A stretch of DNA of 64,000 bases, from assembly GCA_003255025.1 (NCBI GenBank), contig QANY01013761.1, forward strand, positions 62,001 through 126,000, written 5' to 3'. The first letter of the stretch is position 1; each line of letters opens with the position of its first letter. This document shows positions 45,724-57,524 of this stretch, piece after piece. This stretch comes from Datisca glomerata (lineage: Eukaryota; Streptophyta; Magnoliopsida; Cucurbitales; Datiscaceae). Below the pieces are notes generated by a model. That model was not told where the DNA came from and ran no database searches. It saw nothing but the letters and a program-made list of their open reading frames with translations. The translations under genes were made by a program, and so were the position numbers.

Positions 45724-46095
45724 ATGAAAACCGAAAAATACCCCTCCCACTACAAAACACTCACAACGCTCACACCCACGCCCAATCTCACGAAATTTCC
45801 AAACCTCACAAAATCCAAACCCTACTGCCACGGGAGAGAAACACCCACAATCTCCACCATTAGCCCAGCCATGACCACGAGCTCCGTGCGCCCCAGTCAC
45901 AGCCACGAGCTCCGCGCAGCGCAACCACCAGGAGCTCTATGCACACAACCACGACCACGAGCTCCGTGCACCCCATCCACATTCTTCTTCAGCATTTTTT
46001 TGTTGTTATTTATTTTGCTGATTTTTGCAGTCTTGCTGTTAGTTTTGTGTGAAGCTCTTCTAATTTTTGATTTCTTGCTGTTAGTTTTAATGTGA
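45724..46095 (+). other. GC-rich open frame inside the MULE, unlikely to be functional
   Basis: A 123-codon plus-strand frame: a threonine/proline-rich first half (LTTLTPTPNLTKFPNLTKS, then HSHELRAAQPPGALCTQPRP) and a leucine/phenylalanine-rich second half that reads like chance hydrophobic sequence. A 67-codon glycine-rich frame runs opposite. The stretch at 45,760-45,980 is clearly more GC-rich than anything around it and contains repeats of cacgagctccgtgc, so it may be a captured gene piece (Pack-MULE style). I recognise no protein. Confidence 0.35.
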
Positions 46096-46619
46096 GGTTC
46101 TGCTAATTTTGCATTCTTGTTGTTTTTTTTGGATTCGGTTCGTAATTATTTACGTTCTTGCTGTTAGATTCAGTTCGTAAGTATTAGCATTCTTGTTGTT
46201 TTGATTTTGTTCGTAATTTTTGCACTCTTCTTGTTAGTTGTGTAAAGTTATGCTAATTTTATGAAACTCTACATATATTTTGGATAATTTTAAGAAACTA
46301 AGTAGATTGAATGACTTAGTCATTGAATTATATTTGGATAACTATCTGAAGCTAAGAAGATTGAATGACTTAGTGGTTGAATTGCATTTTGGATCATTTT
46401 AATGTCGTTAAAATATTTTTGGAGTAAAATCGTATTATTTGGATAACAATTCTAATGTTGAATTAAATTAGCTCTATTTAGATGATTTTGGTGAAATTGA
46501 TGTTTGGATTAAATTTTCGGAATGATGTTTGGAATGCTTAGTTACTGTGTTGATTTTCGATAATTTTGGATGATTTTGGATAATTTTGGATGAATTTAGA
46601 TAATTTTGGATTAAAATGA

Positions 46620-46788
46620 ATATATCTCATAGTAGTCAATTATGTTTCGGTGGTTGTTTCAGTTTTTTTTTTAAAATAGAACGTTTCGATTTTTACTACC
46701 CCATGTTCCGTTTCGTTGCCATCCCGGAACCAGAATATTTCGGTCTTTCCGGCCGAAACGGAACGGAATTGACTACTATGATATATCT
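46620..46788. mobile_element. 153-bp hAT-type MITE nested in the MULE
   Basis: 46,628-46,780 has perfect 14-bp inverted ends catagtagtcaatt and aattgactactatg. It is flanked by a perfect 8-bp direct repeat, atatatct (46,620-46,627 and 46,781-46,788), the target size of hAT transposons. The interior is internally complementary (tttcggt...ccgaaac; cgtttcg...cgaaacg). Confidence 0.92.
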
Positions 46789-47051
46789 AGATTAAATTAG
46801 TATTGTTTAGCATTATTATGTATTGAATTGCATAGGTAGTGGTAATTTGACTAAATTGTGGATAAGGGCATTTTGGTAATTTCAGCGTCAATGTAACTGC
46901 TGTTAAAGAATTCTATTAAAAACTTGACCTAATTGTTATAGAATGTGAAATATAGGGGAGGTTTGTGTAATTATTGAATATAGAGGGGTGTTTGTGTAAT
47001 TTAATTTAATCAAACCACAAGGGAGGTCTGTGTAATTTACCCAAATAATAT

Positions 47052-48480
47052 TTTTCTATATCTTCCATGTCAAGGCTCATCAGATTCTTAGGGATTTATA
47101 AAATAATAAATTAATTACAAATGTACCATTGTAGTGGGATCCACTGCAATTGAGCTAACACTATAGTGCCACATGCCACTGTTGATTCACATCACCAGTG
47201 CAGTGTCGTGTGGCATTACAGTGTGCCACGTGCTACTCTGGTGTCACATGGCACTACAGTAACTCCTGTCATTCTCTTATTTAAAAATTAGAGATTGACA
47301 TGTGGCAGTCTAATATGCCACGTGAAAATTATCCTATAATTTATCATTTATATATATCAGATAAATATCTAGATATCACTTAATTTGAAAATTAACTTAT
47401 ATGATCCCCCAATCAGTTATTTTATTTGTTAATTAACAGATTAGATAAATCAAATCAAATCATTATCTCATAATGATTTAATATTATTTAATTTCTTAAA
47501 TCAAATATTCTATCTCACTTATCGATCAATATTAAATTGATCGATATTATTATTTATTAGTAATTTCCAAAAATTATAATAAATAATATTATTAATTAAT
47601 TCTTAATTACTTAATATCACATAATTATATACTTACCTCAAAAAGTTAATTCCTTATGCCAGCTAGTCCTTTTCTCATGTCCTAAAATATTCACACCCTA
47701 AACTGTGTTGTACAGAGGTGACTCAGGGACCATGGACTCATAATTCTAAGTTCCAATAAATCAGATTATTAATTAAACTCTTATATAAAAAATATTATTT
47801 ATTAATTCCATTATTACTCGACTATATATATGGAATTGCACTCTTAGGAATTACAAAATATATTTACAGAGATATTCTCGTGTAGTCCATTGATATATTC
47901 ACTTCATGTAGTTCTATCCACCAATTATTGGTTCGTAAATTAGAGCAGGTCAAAATTATTGTTTTACCCTTCTAATTACATATTTATCCTTTAGTATTAT
48001 TATTTCATTAGTGAAGGTCAATTTATAATCGTATTATAAATTTGAGCTCAACGACCATTCAGTTCCATAATTAACACTTAAGGGAACTAATATACAATCC
48101 ATTAGGAAAGCTTGGTTTCCAAATCTTGTAAGATCATATTCTCATCCATCCATATCACTTAATCTCTAAAACAAAAGTCACTAGACTGTTTTACAAACAA
48201 ACCTTAACGAGTGAATCAAATGATCCAGTAGACATGCACAAGAGTTCATGACTACTTAGGATTCAGGATTATCTACATATGATCATCAATTTTGATGTGT
48301 ATTAAATCTTTATGATAAACAAGTTCATAATGCTTAGTGAACTGTACTAGAATCCATTCATTAAAGACTCTATACATATGTTGTAGACTATTTCATTCAT
48401 TATCTATTATCTTAATCATCTCCTACTTATACAAGATCATAGTCTCATTAATGAATATGCAATTTTTCAGAAGTATATAC
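47052..48480 (-). other. Remainder of the family C LTR, non-coding
   Basis: AT-rich LTR sequence. Around 47,130-47,330 there is a cluster of degenerate gtgccacatg/catgtggca units in both orientations. No gene is seen. Confidence 0.6.
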
Positions 48481-48485
48481 ATACA

Positions 48486-48490
<5 letters not shown>

Positions 48491-48518
<28 letters not shown>
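48491..48518. repeat. TA dinucleotide microsatellite
   Basis: Fourteen uninterrupted AT units near the outer edge of the family C LTR. Confidence 0.95.
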
Positions 48519-48600
48519 ACAATTATTCAACAATAATTTAAAAGAATAAATATAAGAAAAATGTAATTTCATATTAAAATTGTCTAAAACATGCTTTGAG

Positions 48601-51600
48601 GGTACTATGCCCAGCACCAAGTTTAGCCATGTTCGTCTCATTTCTTCCTAAACACACCCCATTGGTTATTTTGACACCGCATGGCACTAGAAGCTCCTAA
48701 AATGATAGCAACACTCCAAATTATTATCCAAAATGTGTATAGGGTGTTAAAAGTAAGTTTGGGTACATGTCATGCCCAATAGATCCAAGTTTAACCAAGT
48801 TCACCTCATTCCGTCCTTAAGACATCCCATTGGTGTTTCTAACTCTCCATGGCCCTAGAAGCGCCTACAATGACCACCATACTAAAATTATTATCTAAAA
48901 TGTGTATTGGGTGTCAAAAGTCAGGTCGCGTACATGCCATGCCCAAACGATTTAAATTTAGCCAAGTTCGTCTTGTTTCATCCTAAACACGTCCCATTGG
49001 TATTTTTAACTCCGCATGGAATTAGAGGCACCTAAAATGACAGAAAATCTCCAAATTCTTATCCAAAATGTATGTTAGAAGTCAAAATTCAGGTCGGGTA
49101 CATGCCATTACTAAAAGATCCAAGTTTAGCCAAGTTCATCTCATTTCGTCCTAAAGACTTGGACTTTTTCACTCTGCGTTGCACTAGAAGCACCTAATAT
49201 AACCCCCATACTGTAACTTCTTAACCAAAATGTGTATTGTGTGCCAAAAGTCAGGTCAGGTACAAGCAATGCCCAAAAGATCCAAGTTTACCCAAGTTCA
49301 TCTCATTTCATCCTAAACATGTTCCATTGGTCTTTTTAAGTCCACATGGCACTAAAAGTACCTAAAATGATAGACACACTTTAAATTCATATCCAAAATG
49401 TGTATTGGGTTTCAAACGTAAAGTCGGGTACATGCCAAGCACAAAAGATATAAGTTTAGCCAAGTTCATCTCATTTCATCCTAAACACGTCCCATTAGTC
49501 AATTTGACTCCACATGGCACTAGAAGCACTTAAAATGATAGATATACTCTAGATTCTTCTCCAAATTGTGTTTTAGGTTTCAAAAGTCAGGTCGGGTACA
49601 TGCCATGCTCATAAGAATCAAGTTTAGCCAAGTTCATCTCATTTCATCCTAAATATGTCGCATTGTTTTTTTTACTCTACATGGCACTAGAAGCACCTAA
49701 AACGACAGCCACACTCCAAATAATTATTCGAAATGTATATTGGGTGTCATAAGTAAGTTCGGGTAGATGCCATGGCCAAAAGATCCATGTTTAGCCAACT
49801 TCATCTAATTTCTCCAAGTTTTGACTCCGCCTGAAACTAGAAGCACCTAAAGTGACAGCGACACTCATAATTCTTATCCAAAATAAGTATTGGGTGTCAA
49901 AAGTTAGGTTGGGTACACATCCCACACCCAAAGATCTATGTTTAGTCAAGCTCGTCTCATTTCATCCTAAAGATGTCCCCTTGGTCTTTTAGACTTCTCA
50001 TAGCACTAGAAGCACCTAAGATGACAGCCACACTCCAAATTCTTATCCATATTGTGTATTGGGTGTCAAAAGTAAGTTCGAGTACATGTCATACCCAAAA
50101 GATCGAAGTTTCATCAAGTTCATCTCACGTTGTCCTAAAGATGTCCCATTGGTCTTTTCGACTCTGTATGGCACTGGAAGCACCTAAAATGACCACCATA
50201 CTTCAAATTCTTAACAAAAATTTGTATTGGGAGTACAAAGACAGGTCGGGTACATGCATTGCCCAAAAGATCCATGTTTAACCAACTTTGTCTCATTTCA
50301 TCCTAATCACGTTCCATTGGTCTTTTAACTCTGCATGGCACTAGAATCACCTAAACCAACAACCACAATCCAAACTCTTATCCAAAATGATTTTTGGGTG
50401 TCAAAAGTCAGGTCGGATACATGCTAAGCCCAAAAGATCTATGTTTAGCCAACTTCCTCTCGTTTTATCCTAAACACATCTCATTAGCCTTTTTGATTCT
50501 GCATGGCATTAGATGCACCTAAAATGTCAACCACACTCTAAATTATTATGCAAAATGTGTATTGGGTGTAAAAAGTTAGGTGAGGTACATGCCATGCCCA
50601 TAAGATCCATGTTTTGCAAAGTTCATCTCATTTCATCCTAAACACGTCGCATTGGTATTTTTGACTCCACATGGCACTAAAAGTGAGTAAAATGATAGAC
50701 ACGCTCCAAATTGCTATCTGAAATGTTTATCGGGTTTCAAAATTAAGTTCGGGTACATGCCATGCTTAGTAGATCCAGGTGTAGCCAACTTCGTCAAATT
50801 TCATCCTAAACATGACCCACTGGTCTTTTTGACTCTGCATGGCACTAGTGGCACCTACAATTACAGACACACTCTAAATTCTTATCAAAAATGTGTATTC
50901 GGTGTCAAAATTTAGGTCTGTACATGCCACTCCCAACAGATCCTTGTTTAGCCAAGTTCATCTAATTTCATCTAAAACACGTCTCATTGGTGTTTTTGAC
51001 TTCGCATGGCACCAGAAGCACATAAAATTACTAACACACTCCAAATCGTTATCTAATTTATGTATGGGGTGTCAAAAGTCAAGTCGGGTACATGCCATGC
51101 TTAAAAGATCCAAGTTTGGAAAAATTTATCTCATTTCGTCCTAAACAAGTTGCATTGGTATTTTTGACTCTACATGGCACTAGAAGAACCTAAAATGATA
51201 GTAACACTCCAAATTCTTATCCAAAATGTGTATTGTGTGTCAAAAGTAAGGTCAGGTACATGTCATGCCCAAAAGATACAAGTTTAGCCAAGTTCATCTC
51301 ATTTCGTCGTAAACACGTGCCATTTGTCTTTTTGACCATGGCACTAGAAGCACCTAAAATGACAAAAACACTCAAATTTCTTATCCATAATGTGTCTTTG
51401 GTGTCAAAAGTCAGGTCGGGTACAGTCATGCACAAAAGATCCAAGTTTAGCCAAGTTCATCTCATTTCATCCTAAACACGTCCCATCGGTCCTTTCAACT
51501 CCGCATGAAACTAGAAGAACCTAAAATGAGATACACAATCTAAATTCTAATCGAAATGTCTATTGGGTGTCAAAATTCAGGTTAGGAACATGCCATGCCT

Positions 51601-54600
51601 AAAAGATCCAAGTTTAGCCAAGTTCATCTCATTTCATCCTAAACACGTTTCATTGGTCTTTTTGACTCTACATGGCATAAGATGCACCTAATATCACAGT
51701 CAGTCTCCAAATTTATATCCAAAATGTATATTGGGTGTCAAAAGTAAGTTTGGGTTCATGCCATGCCCAAAATATCTAACTTTAGCCAAGTTCATCTCAT
51801 TTCGTCCTAAAGAAGTTGCATTGGTCTTTTTGACTCTACATGGCACTCGGAGCACCTAAAATAACCACCACATTCCAAATTATTATCGAAAATGTGTATT
51901 GGGTGTCAAAAGTAAGGTTGGGTACATGCCATGTCCAAACGATCTAAGTTTAACCAAGTTCATCTCATTTTGACCTAAACATATCCCATTGGCTTCTTTA
52001 AGTCAGCATCGCACTAGAAGTACCTAAAATGATATCCACACTCTAAATTCTTATCCAAAATGTGTATTGGGTGTTAACAGTAAGTTCGGGTCTATGCCTC
52101 ACCAAAAGATCCAAGTTTAGGCAAGTTCATCTCATTTCATCCTAAAGACGTCCAATTGGTCTTATTGACTCCGCCTGGCACTAGAATCACCTAAAATGAA
52201 CAGCACACTCTAAATTCCTATTGAAATGTGTATTGGGTGTGGAAAGTAAATTTGGGTACATGCCATTCCAAAAAGATGCAAGTTTAGCAAAGTTATTTCT
52301 CATTCGTCCTAAGCACGTCGCATTGGTCTTTCTGACTCCGGATGGCACTAGAAGAATCTAAAATGACAGTAACACTCCAAATTTTTATCCAAAATGTGCA
52401 TTGGGTGTTAAAATTCAGGTTTGGTACAAGTCATGCCCAAAAGTTCAAATTTAGTCAAGTTCGTCTCCTTTCATCCTACACACGTCCCATTGGACTTTTT
52501 GACTCTTCATGACCCTTGAAACACCGAAAATGACAAACACACCCTAACTTATTATCCAAAATGTGTATTGGGTGTCAAAAGTTAGGTCAGGTAGATTCCA
52601 TGAAGAAAAAATTCAAGTTTAACCAGGTTCATCTCCTTTCGACCTAAACACATCCTATTGGTCTTTTTGACTCCGCATGGCACAAGTTTTGCCAAGTTTA
52701 TCTCATTTCATCCTAAACGCCTCGCATTAGAATTTTTTACTCTAATGGCACTGAAGCACCAAAAATGACAGCCACTCTCCAAATTCTTATTCAAAATGTA
52801 TATTGGGTGCAAAAGTCTGGTCAAGTACATGACATGCCCAAAAGATCCAAGTTTAGCAAACTTTGACTCATTTCATCCTAAACATGCCCCATTGGTCTTT
52901 TTGCCGCATGGCACTAGAAGAACCTAAAATGACAGACACACTCTAAATTCTTATCCAAAATGTGTATTGAGTGTCATAAGTAAGTTCGGGTACATGTCAT
53001 GCCCAAAAGATACAAATTTAGCCAAGTTCATCTCATTTCATCCTAACCACGTCCCATTGGTCTTTATGACACCACATGGCACTAGAAGCCCCTAAAATGA
53101 TAGCTACACTCAAAATTATTATCCAAAATGCGTATTGGGTGTCAAAATTTAGGTCGGATACATGCCATGCCCTTAAAGATCCACGTTTTATCAAGTTCAT
53201 CTCATTTCATCCTAAACACGCCGCATTGGTCTTTTAGACTTGGCATGGCAGTAGAAACACCTAAAATGACCACCTCACTCTAAATTAATATCCAAAATGT
53301 GTATTGGATGTCAAAAGTCAGGTTGGGTACATGTCATACCCAAAAGATCCAAGTTTAGCCAAGTTCGTCTCATTTTTTCCTAAACATGTCCCATTGGTCT
53401 TTTTCACTCAGCATCGCACTAGAAGTACCTAAAATGAAAGAAACACTCCAAATTCTCATCCAAAATGTGTATTGGTGTCAAAATTAAGTTTGGGTACATG
53501 TGATGAACCAAAGATCCAAGTTTAGCCAAGTTTAATTTATTTAATACTAAGTACGTCTCATTGGTCTTTTTAACTGAGTAAGGCACTACATGCACCTAAA
53601 TTGACAGGCACATTACAAAATCTTATACAAAATGTGTATTTGGTGTCAAAATTCAGTTCTGGCACATGCCTTGCCCAAAAAATCTATGTTTAACCAAGTT
53701 CATCCCATTTCATCCTAAACACGTCCCATTGGCCTTTTTGACACCGCATAAAACTAGAAGCCCCTAAAATGACAGGCACACTCCAAATTCTTATCCAAAA
53801 TGTTTATTGGTTCTCAAAAGTCATGTATGGTACATGCCATCCCTAAAAGCTCTATTTTAAACCAAGTTCCTCTCATTTCATCCTAAACACGTCTCATTGG
53901 TCTCTTTGACTTCACATGGCACTAGAAGCTCCTAAAATGACCACCAAACTCCAAATTCTTGTCCAAAATATAAATTGAGTGTCAAAATTCATGTACATGC
54001 CATGCCCAAAAGATCCAAGTTTAGCTAAATTCATCTCATTTCATCCTAACCACGCCCTATTGGTCTTTTTAACTCGGCACTGCATTAGAAGCACCTAAAA
54101 TTACAGCCACACGTTAAATTTTTTTCCACAATGTGTATTGGGCGTCAAAAGTAAATTCAGGTACATGCCAAGCCTAAAACATCCAAGTTTAGCCAAGTTC
54201 ATCTCAATTCATCCTAAAGATGTCCCATTGGTCTTTTTACTCTTCATGGCAATAGAAGCACCTAAAATGATAAGCACACTGCAAATGCTTAGCCAAAATA
54301 TATATTAGGTGCTAAAAGTCAGGTCGGGTACATGTCATGCCTGAAAGATCCAAGTTTAGCCATGTCTGTATCATTTTGTCCTAATGACGCTATCGGACTT
54401 TTTGACTCCGCATGGCACTAGAAGCACCTTAAATGACTCCACATTCCAAATTCTTATTTAAAATGTTTATTGGGTGTCAAACGTAAGTTCAGGCACATGC
54501 CATGCCCAAAAGATTCAAGTTTAGCCAATTTCATCTCATTTCATCTAAACACGTCGTGTTGGAATTTTTTACTCTGATGGCACGAGAAGCACCAAAAATG

Positions 54601-56537
54601 ACAACCACTCTGCAAATTCTTATCCAAAATATATATTGGGTGTCAAAAGTCTGGTCAAGTACATGTCATGCTCAAAAGATCCAAGTTTAGCCAAGTTCTT
54701 CTCATTTCATCCTAAACATGTCCCATTGGTCTTTTTGCCGGATCGCAATAGAAGAACCGCAGACACACTACGAATTCATATCGAAAATATGTATTGGGGG
54801 TCATAAGTAAGTATGGGTACATGTCATGCCTAAAAGATCCAAGTTTAGTGAAGTTCGTCTCATTTTATCCTAAAAACGTCCCATTGGTCTTTTTGAGTCT
54901 ACATGGCACTAAAAGCACATAAAATGACTAACACACTCCAAATTCTTATTCAAAATGTGTATTCAGTGTCAAAATTTTGGTCGGGCGCATGCCAATGCCA
55001 AAAGATCCAAGTTTAGCCAAGTTTATCTCATTTCATCCTAAACACATCCAATTGGTCTTTTCGACACCGCATGGCACTATAAGCCCCTAAAATTACTGCT
55101 AAACTCCAAATGCTTATCCAAAATGTGTATTGGATGTCAATACCCATCCCATTGGTCTTTTTTACTCTACATGGAACTAGAAGCATCTAAAATGAACAGA
55201 ATACTCCACATTATTATTCAAAATGTGTATCAGGTGTCAAAAGTAAATTCAGGTACATGCCATGCCCAAAAGATCCAAGTTTAGCCAAGTTCTTCAGATT
55301 TTGTCTTAAACACGTCGCATTGGTTTTTTTGACTCCGCATGGCACAAGAAGAACCTAAAATGCCAGTGACCCACCCAATTCATATCTAAAATATGTACCA
55401 GGTGTCAAAATTTAGGTTGGGTACATGCCATGCCTAAAAGATCTAAGTTTAGCCATGCCTAAAAGAAGTCCCATTGATCTTTTTGACTCTGTATGGCACT
55501 AGAAACACCTAGAATAACAGCCACAATCCAAATTTTTATCCAAAATGTGTATTGGATGTCAAAATTTAGGTCGGCTACATTCCATATCCAAAAGATCTAA
55601 GTTTAGCCAAGTTCTTGTCATTTCATCCAAACACGTCCAATTGGTCTTTTTGACTTCGCATTGCTCTAGAAGCCCCCAAAAAAAAGCCACACTCTAAATT
55701 TATATCCAAAATGTGTACTGGATGTAAAAAATCAGGTCGGGTACATTCCATGCCCAAAAGATCCAAGTTTATCAAAGTTCATCTCATCCCGTCCTACACA
55801 CATCACATTTGTCTTTTTTACTCTACATGGCCCTTGAGCACCTAAAGTTAAAGCCACACTCCAAATTTTTATCCAAAATGTGTATTGGTCGTCAAAAGTC
55901 CAGTTGGAGTCCAGTTGGGTCTATGCCATGCCCAAAAATCCAGGTTTCACTAAGTTCATCTCATTTCATTCAAAACACATCTCATTGGTCTTTTTGACTC
56001 TGCATGCACTTGAAGCACCTAAACTGACAGCCACACTCCAAATTCTTATTTAGAATGTGTATTGGGTGTAAAAGTAAGTTCAGGTACATGTCATGCCCAA
56101 AAGATCCAAGTTTAGAGAAGTTCTTATCATTTCATCCTGAACATGCCCCATTAGTCTTTTCACTCTACCTGGCACTAGAAGCACCTAAAATGATAGCCAC
56201 ACTCCAAATGATTATTCAAAATATGTATTGGGTGTCAAAAGTCATAGCGGATATATGTCATGCCCAAAAGATATAAGTTTAGTCAAGTTCGTCTCATTTC
56301 ATCCTAAATACGTCCCCCATTGGTCTTTTTGACTCCGCATGGCACTAGAAGCACGAAAAATACCAACAACAATCCAAATCCTTATCCCAAATATGTATTG
56401 GTTGTCACAATTTAAGTTCCACTAAGTTCATGTCATTGCATCCTAAACACATCCCATTGGTGTTTTTGACTCCGCACGGCACTAGAAGCCTTTAAAATTA
56501 CAACCACACTTTAAATTCATATCCAAAATGTCTATTG
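48601..56537 (+). repeat. Satellite array, right block (about 47 monomers of 167-168 bp)
   Basis: Same monomer and orientation as 42,782-44,993. Anchor spacing, for example ccaagtttag at 51,441 and 51,608 and the variant at 51,775, gives 167 bp, with 168-169 elsewhere. Monomers differ by many point changes, with short deletion monomers near 52,675, 55,137, 55,450 and 56,410. The array ends at aaaatgtctattg (56,537). Open frames such as 49,973-50,281 encode the monomer twice and are not genes. Confidence 0.98.
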
Positions 56538-57524
56538 AAAGCACAATAGAACAACAACTCAGTAACTCTTACAATTCAAATGTTTTTTGGCTTGAACATA
56601 GATACACAATTCAAAGGAAGTCTCATGTTCATGTTCTTAATCATGTTTTCCACAGATGCCACTTAGCCTGTTAGAGGAGTCATGGAATCTAGCTCATGAA
56701 CTCCTGCAGTCATGGCATCTTGCCCAGAATATCATAGCCATCATTGTAGGATTTAAACAGAATGGCTCCATTGGCAGGAACATCAACTATTAGTCGCGTA
56801 GAAGAGTTTAGTCCATCATAAAATGTTTCCATCTAGATACAGTGGGGGATGCCATGATGTTGGCATTTGCTTAACAGTTCTATGAATCTCATCTATGCTT
56901 CATAGAGTGATTCATCCTTCATCTAGTGAAAAGATGTAAGTTCATTTCTAAGCTTGGCATCAGTCTCCTCCTAAAAAGTATTAAATGAGGATGGGGATCT
57001 TTAGAAGGTAATCCAATGAACTGACCAACTATCTCAAGCATCTAGAACATGACTAGTTTCTATTCAAACTATGAACCTTGGATTTCAGGCCTGACAATGC
57101 CAGGGTTCATTACTTGTGGTTGAATGATAGCATAATCGCCTATTGACCTCTCCCTATCATCTTCCATTACAATGACATTATTGCCATTGTTTTCATGAAT
57201 ACCAATTATGGATCTTCCATTATCAGGATCATTATTATTTTTTCTGATCCTTTCATTGACTGCGCCTTCTCCATTGGGAGTAGCCATAATTGGTGTAGCA
57301 GTTATAGTTACTATAGCAGCTGCAACTCTATGCTCTCTTCTAATATGCGTGACAGTATCTCTGGATCAAACAATATGTCCAACACTTTCTTCCTGCGCAT
57401 AAAAAAGATTTCACTCTCCCGAGAGCACAGAAGAATAACAACTCAGTAATACTTATGAATCAAATGCTATTTGGCTTAAACAAAGATATCCTATCTCCAT
57501 TACACAGCAACGATGCCAAAAACT
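56538..57524 (-). pseudogene. Athila-type gypsy leader and gag start, truncated by satellite
   Basis: The minus strand opens with MATPNGEGAVNERIRKNNN and VEMDDRERSIGDYA-like sequence (57,287-57,069), the start of an Athila gag, followed in broken frames down to about 56,640 by the region around 56,880-56,780 resembling the capsid part. A 65-bp stretch of the leader (57,421-57,487, acaactcagtaatactta) recurs at 56,541-56,605, so part of the leader has been duplicated about 880 bp away. The rest of the element is lost where the satellite begins. Confidence 0.7.
57501..57518 (-). other. Primer-binding site of Athila type (aspartate tRNA), degraded
   Basis: The minus strand reads tggcatcgttgctgtgta next to the LTR end. 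Plant Athila elements use tggcgccgttgcc-type sites; ten of the first twelve bases agree. Confidence 0.65.

Larger units (their letters stand above)
45595..47051. mobile_element. Non-autonomous Mutator-like element (1,439 bp) with 9-bp target duplication
   Basis: The element is 45,604-47,042. Its ends are inverted repeats of about 95 bp: ggataaattacacagacatt at the left, and gggtaaattacacagacctc read inward from the right, continuing with tctatattcaataattacac on both sides. Flanking 9-mers aaacaatat and aaataatat differ at one base. Long inverted ends and a 9-bp duplication mark the Mutator superfamily. No transposase is present. Confidence 0.9.
45177..48591 (-). repeat. Copia family C LTR, interrupted by a MULE
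   Basis: On the plus strand it starts tgttggaattggtggcg and ends near attgtctaaaaca, giving TG...CA termini. Without the inserted MULE and one target copy it is about 1.97 kb, an LTR length like that of family B. The outer end is approximate; ttattcaaca at 48,531 is an alternative. Confidence 0.65.
44994..48600 (-). mobile_element. Truncated copia element (family C): LTR plus primer site, splitting the satellite
   Basis: A minus-strand LTR (45,177-about 48,591) with a perfect primer site next to it and only about 170 bp of leader (44,994-45,162); no coding region or second LTR remains. The satellite runs in the same orientation on both sides. The flanking monomer phases overlap by roughly 60 bp, so this is not a clean insertion with a 5-bp duplication. 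Confidence 0.8.

Noticed and set aside
49973..50281. A 102-codon open frame with an internal peptide repeat
   Set aside because: It is two satellite monomers that happen to lack stops; neighbouring monomers do not keep the frame.
50893..56276. Further short open frames (50,893; 51,233; 54,502; 55,809; 56,055) with similar peptides
   Set aside because: They share sequence only because they lie in the same satellite unit; most monomers have stops in all frames.
42782..56537. CRISPR-like array (regular repeats)
   Set aside because: The whole 167-168-bp unit repeats with no unique spacers, and the context is a plant nuclear genome.
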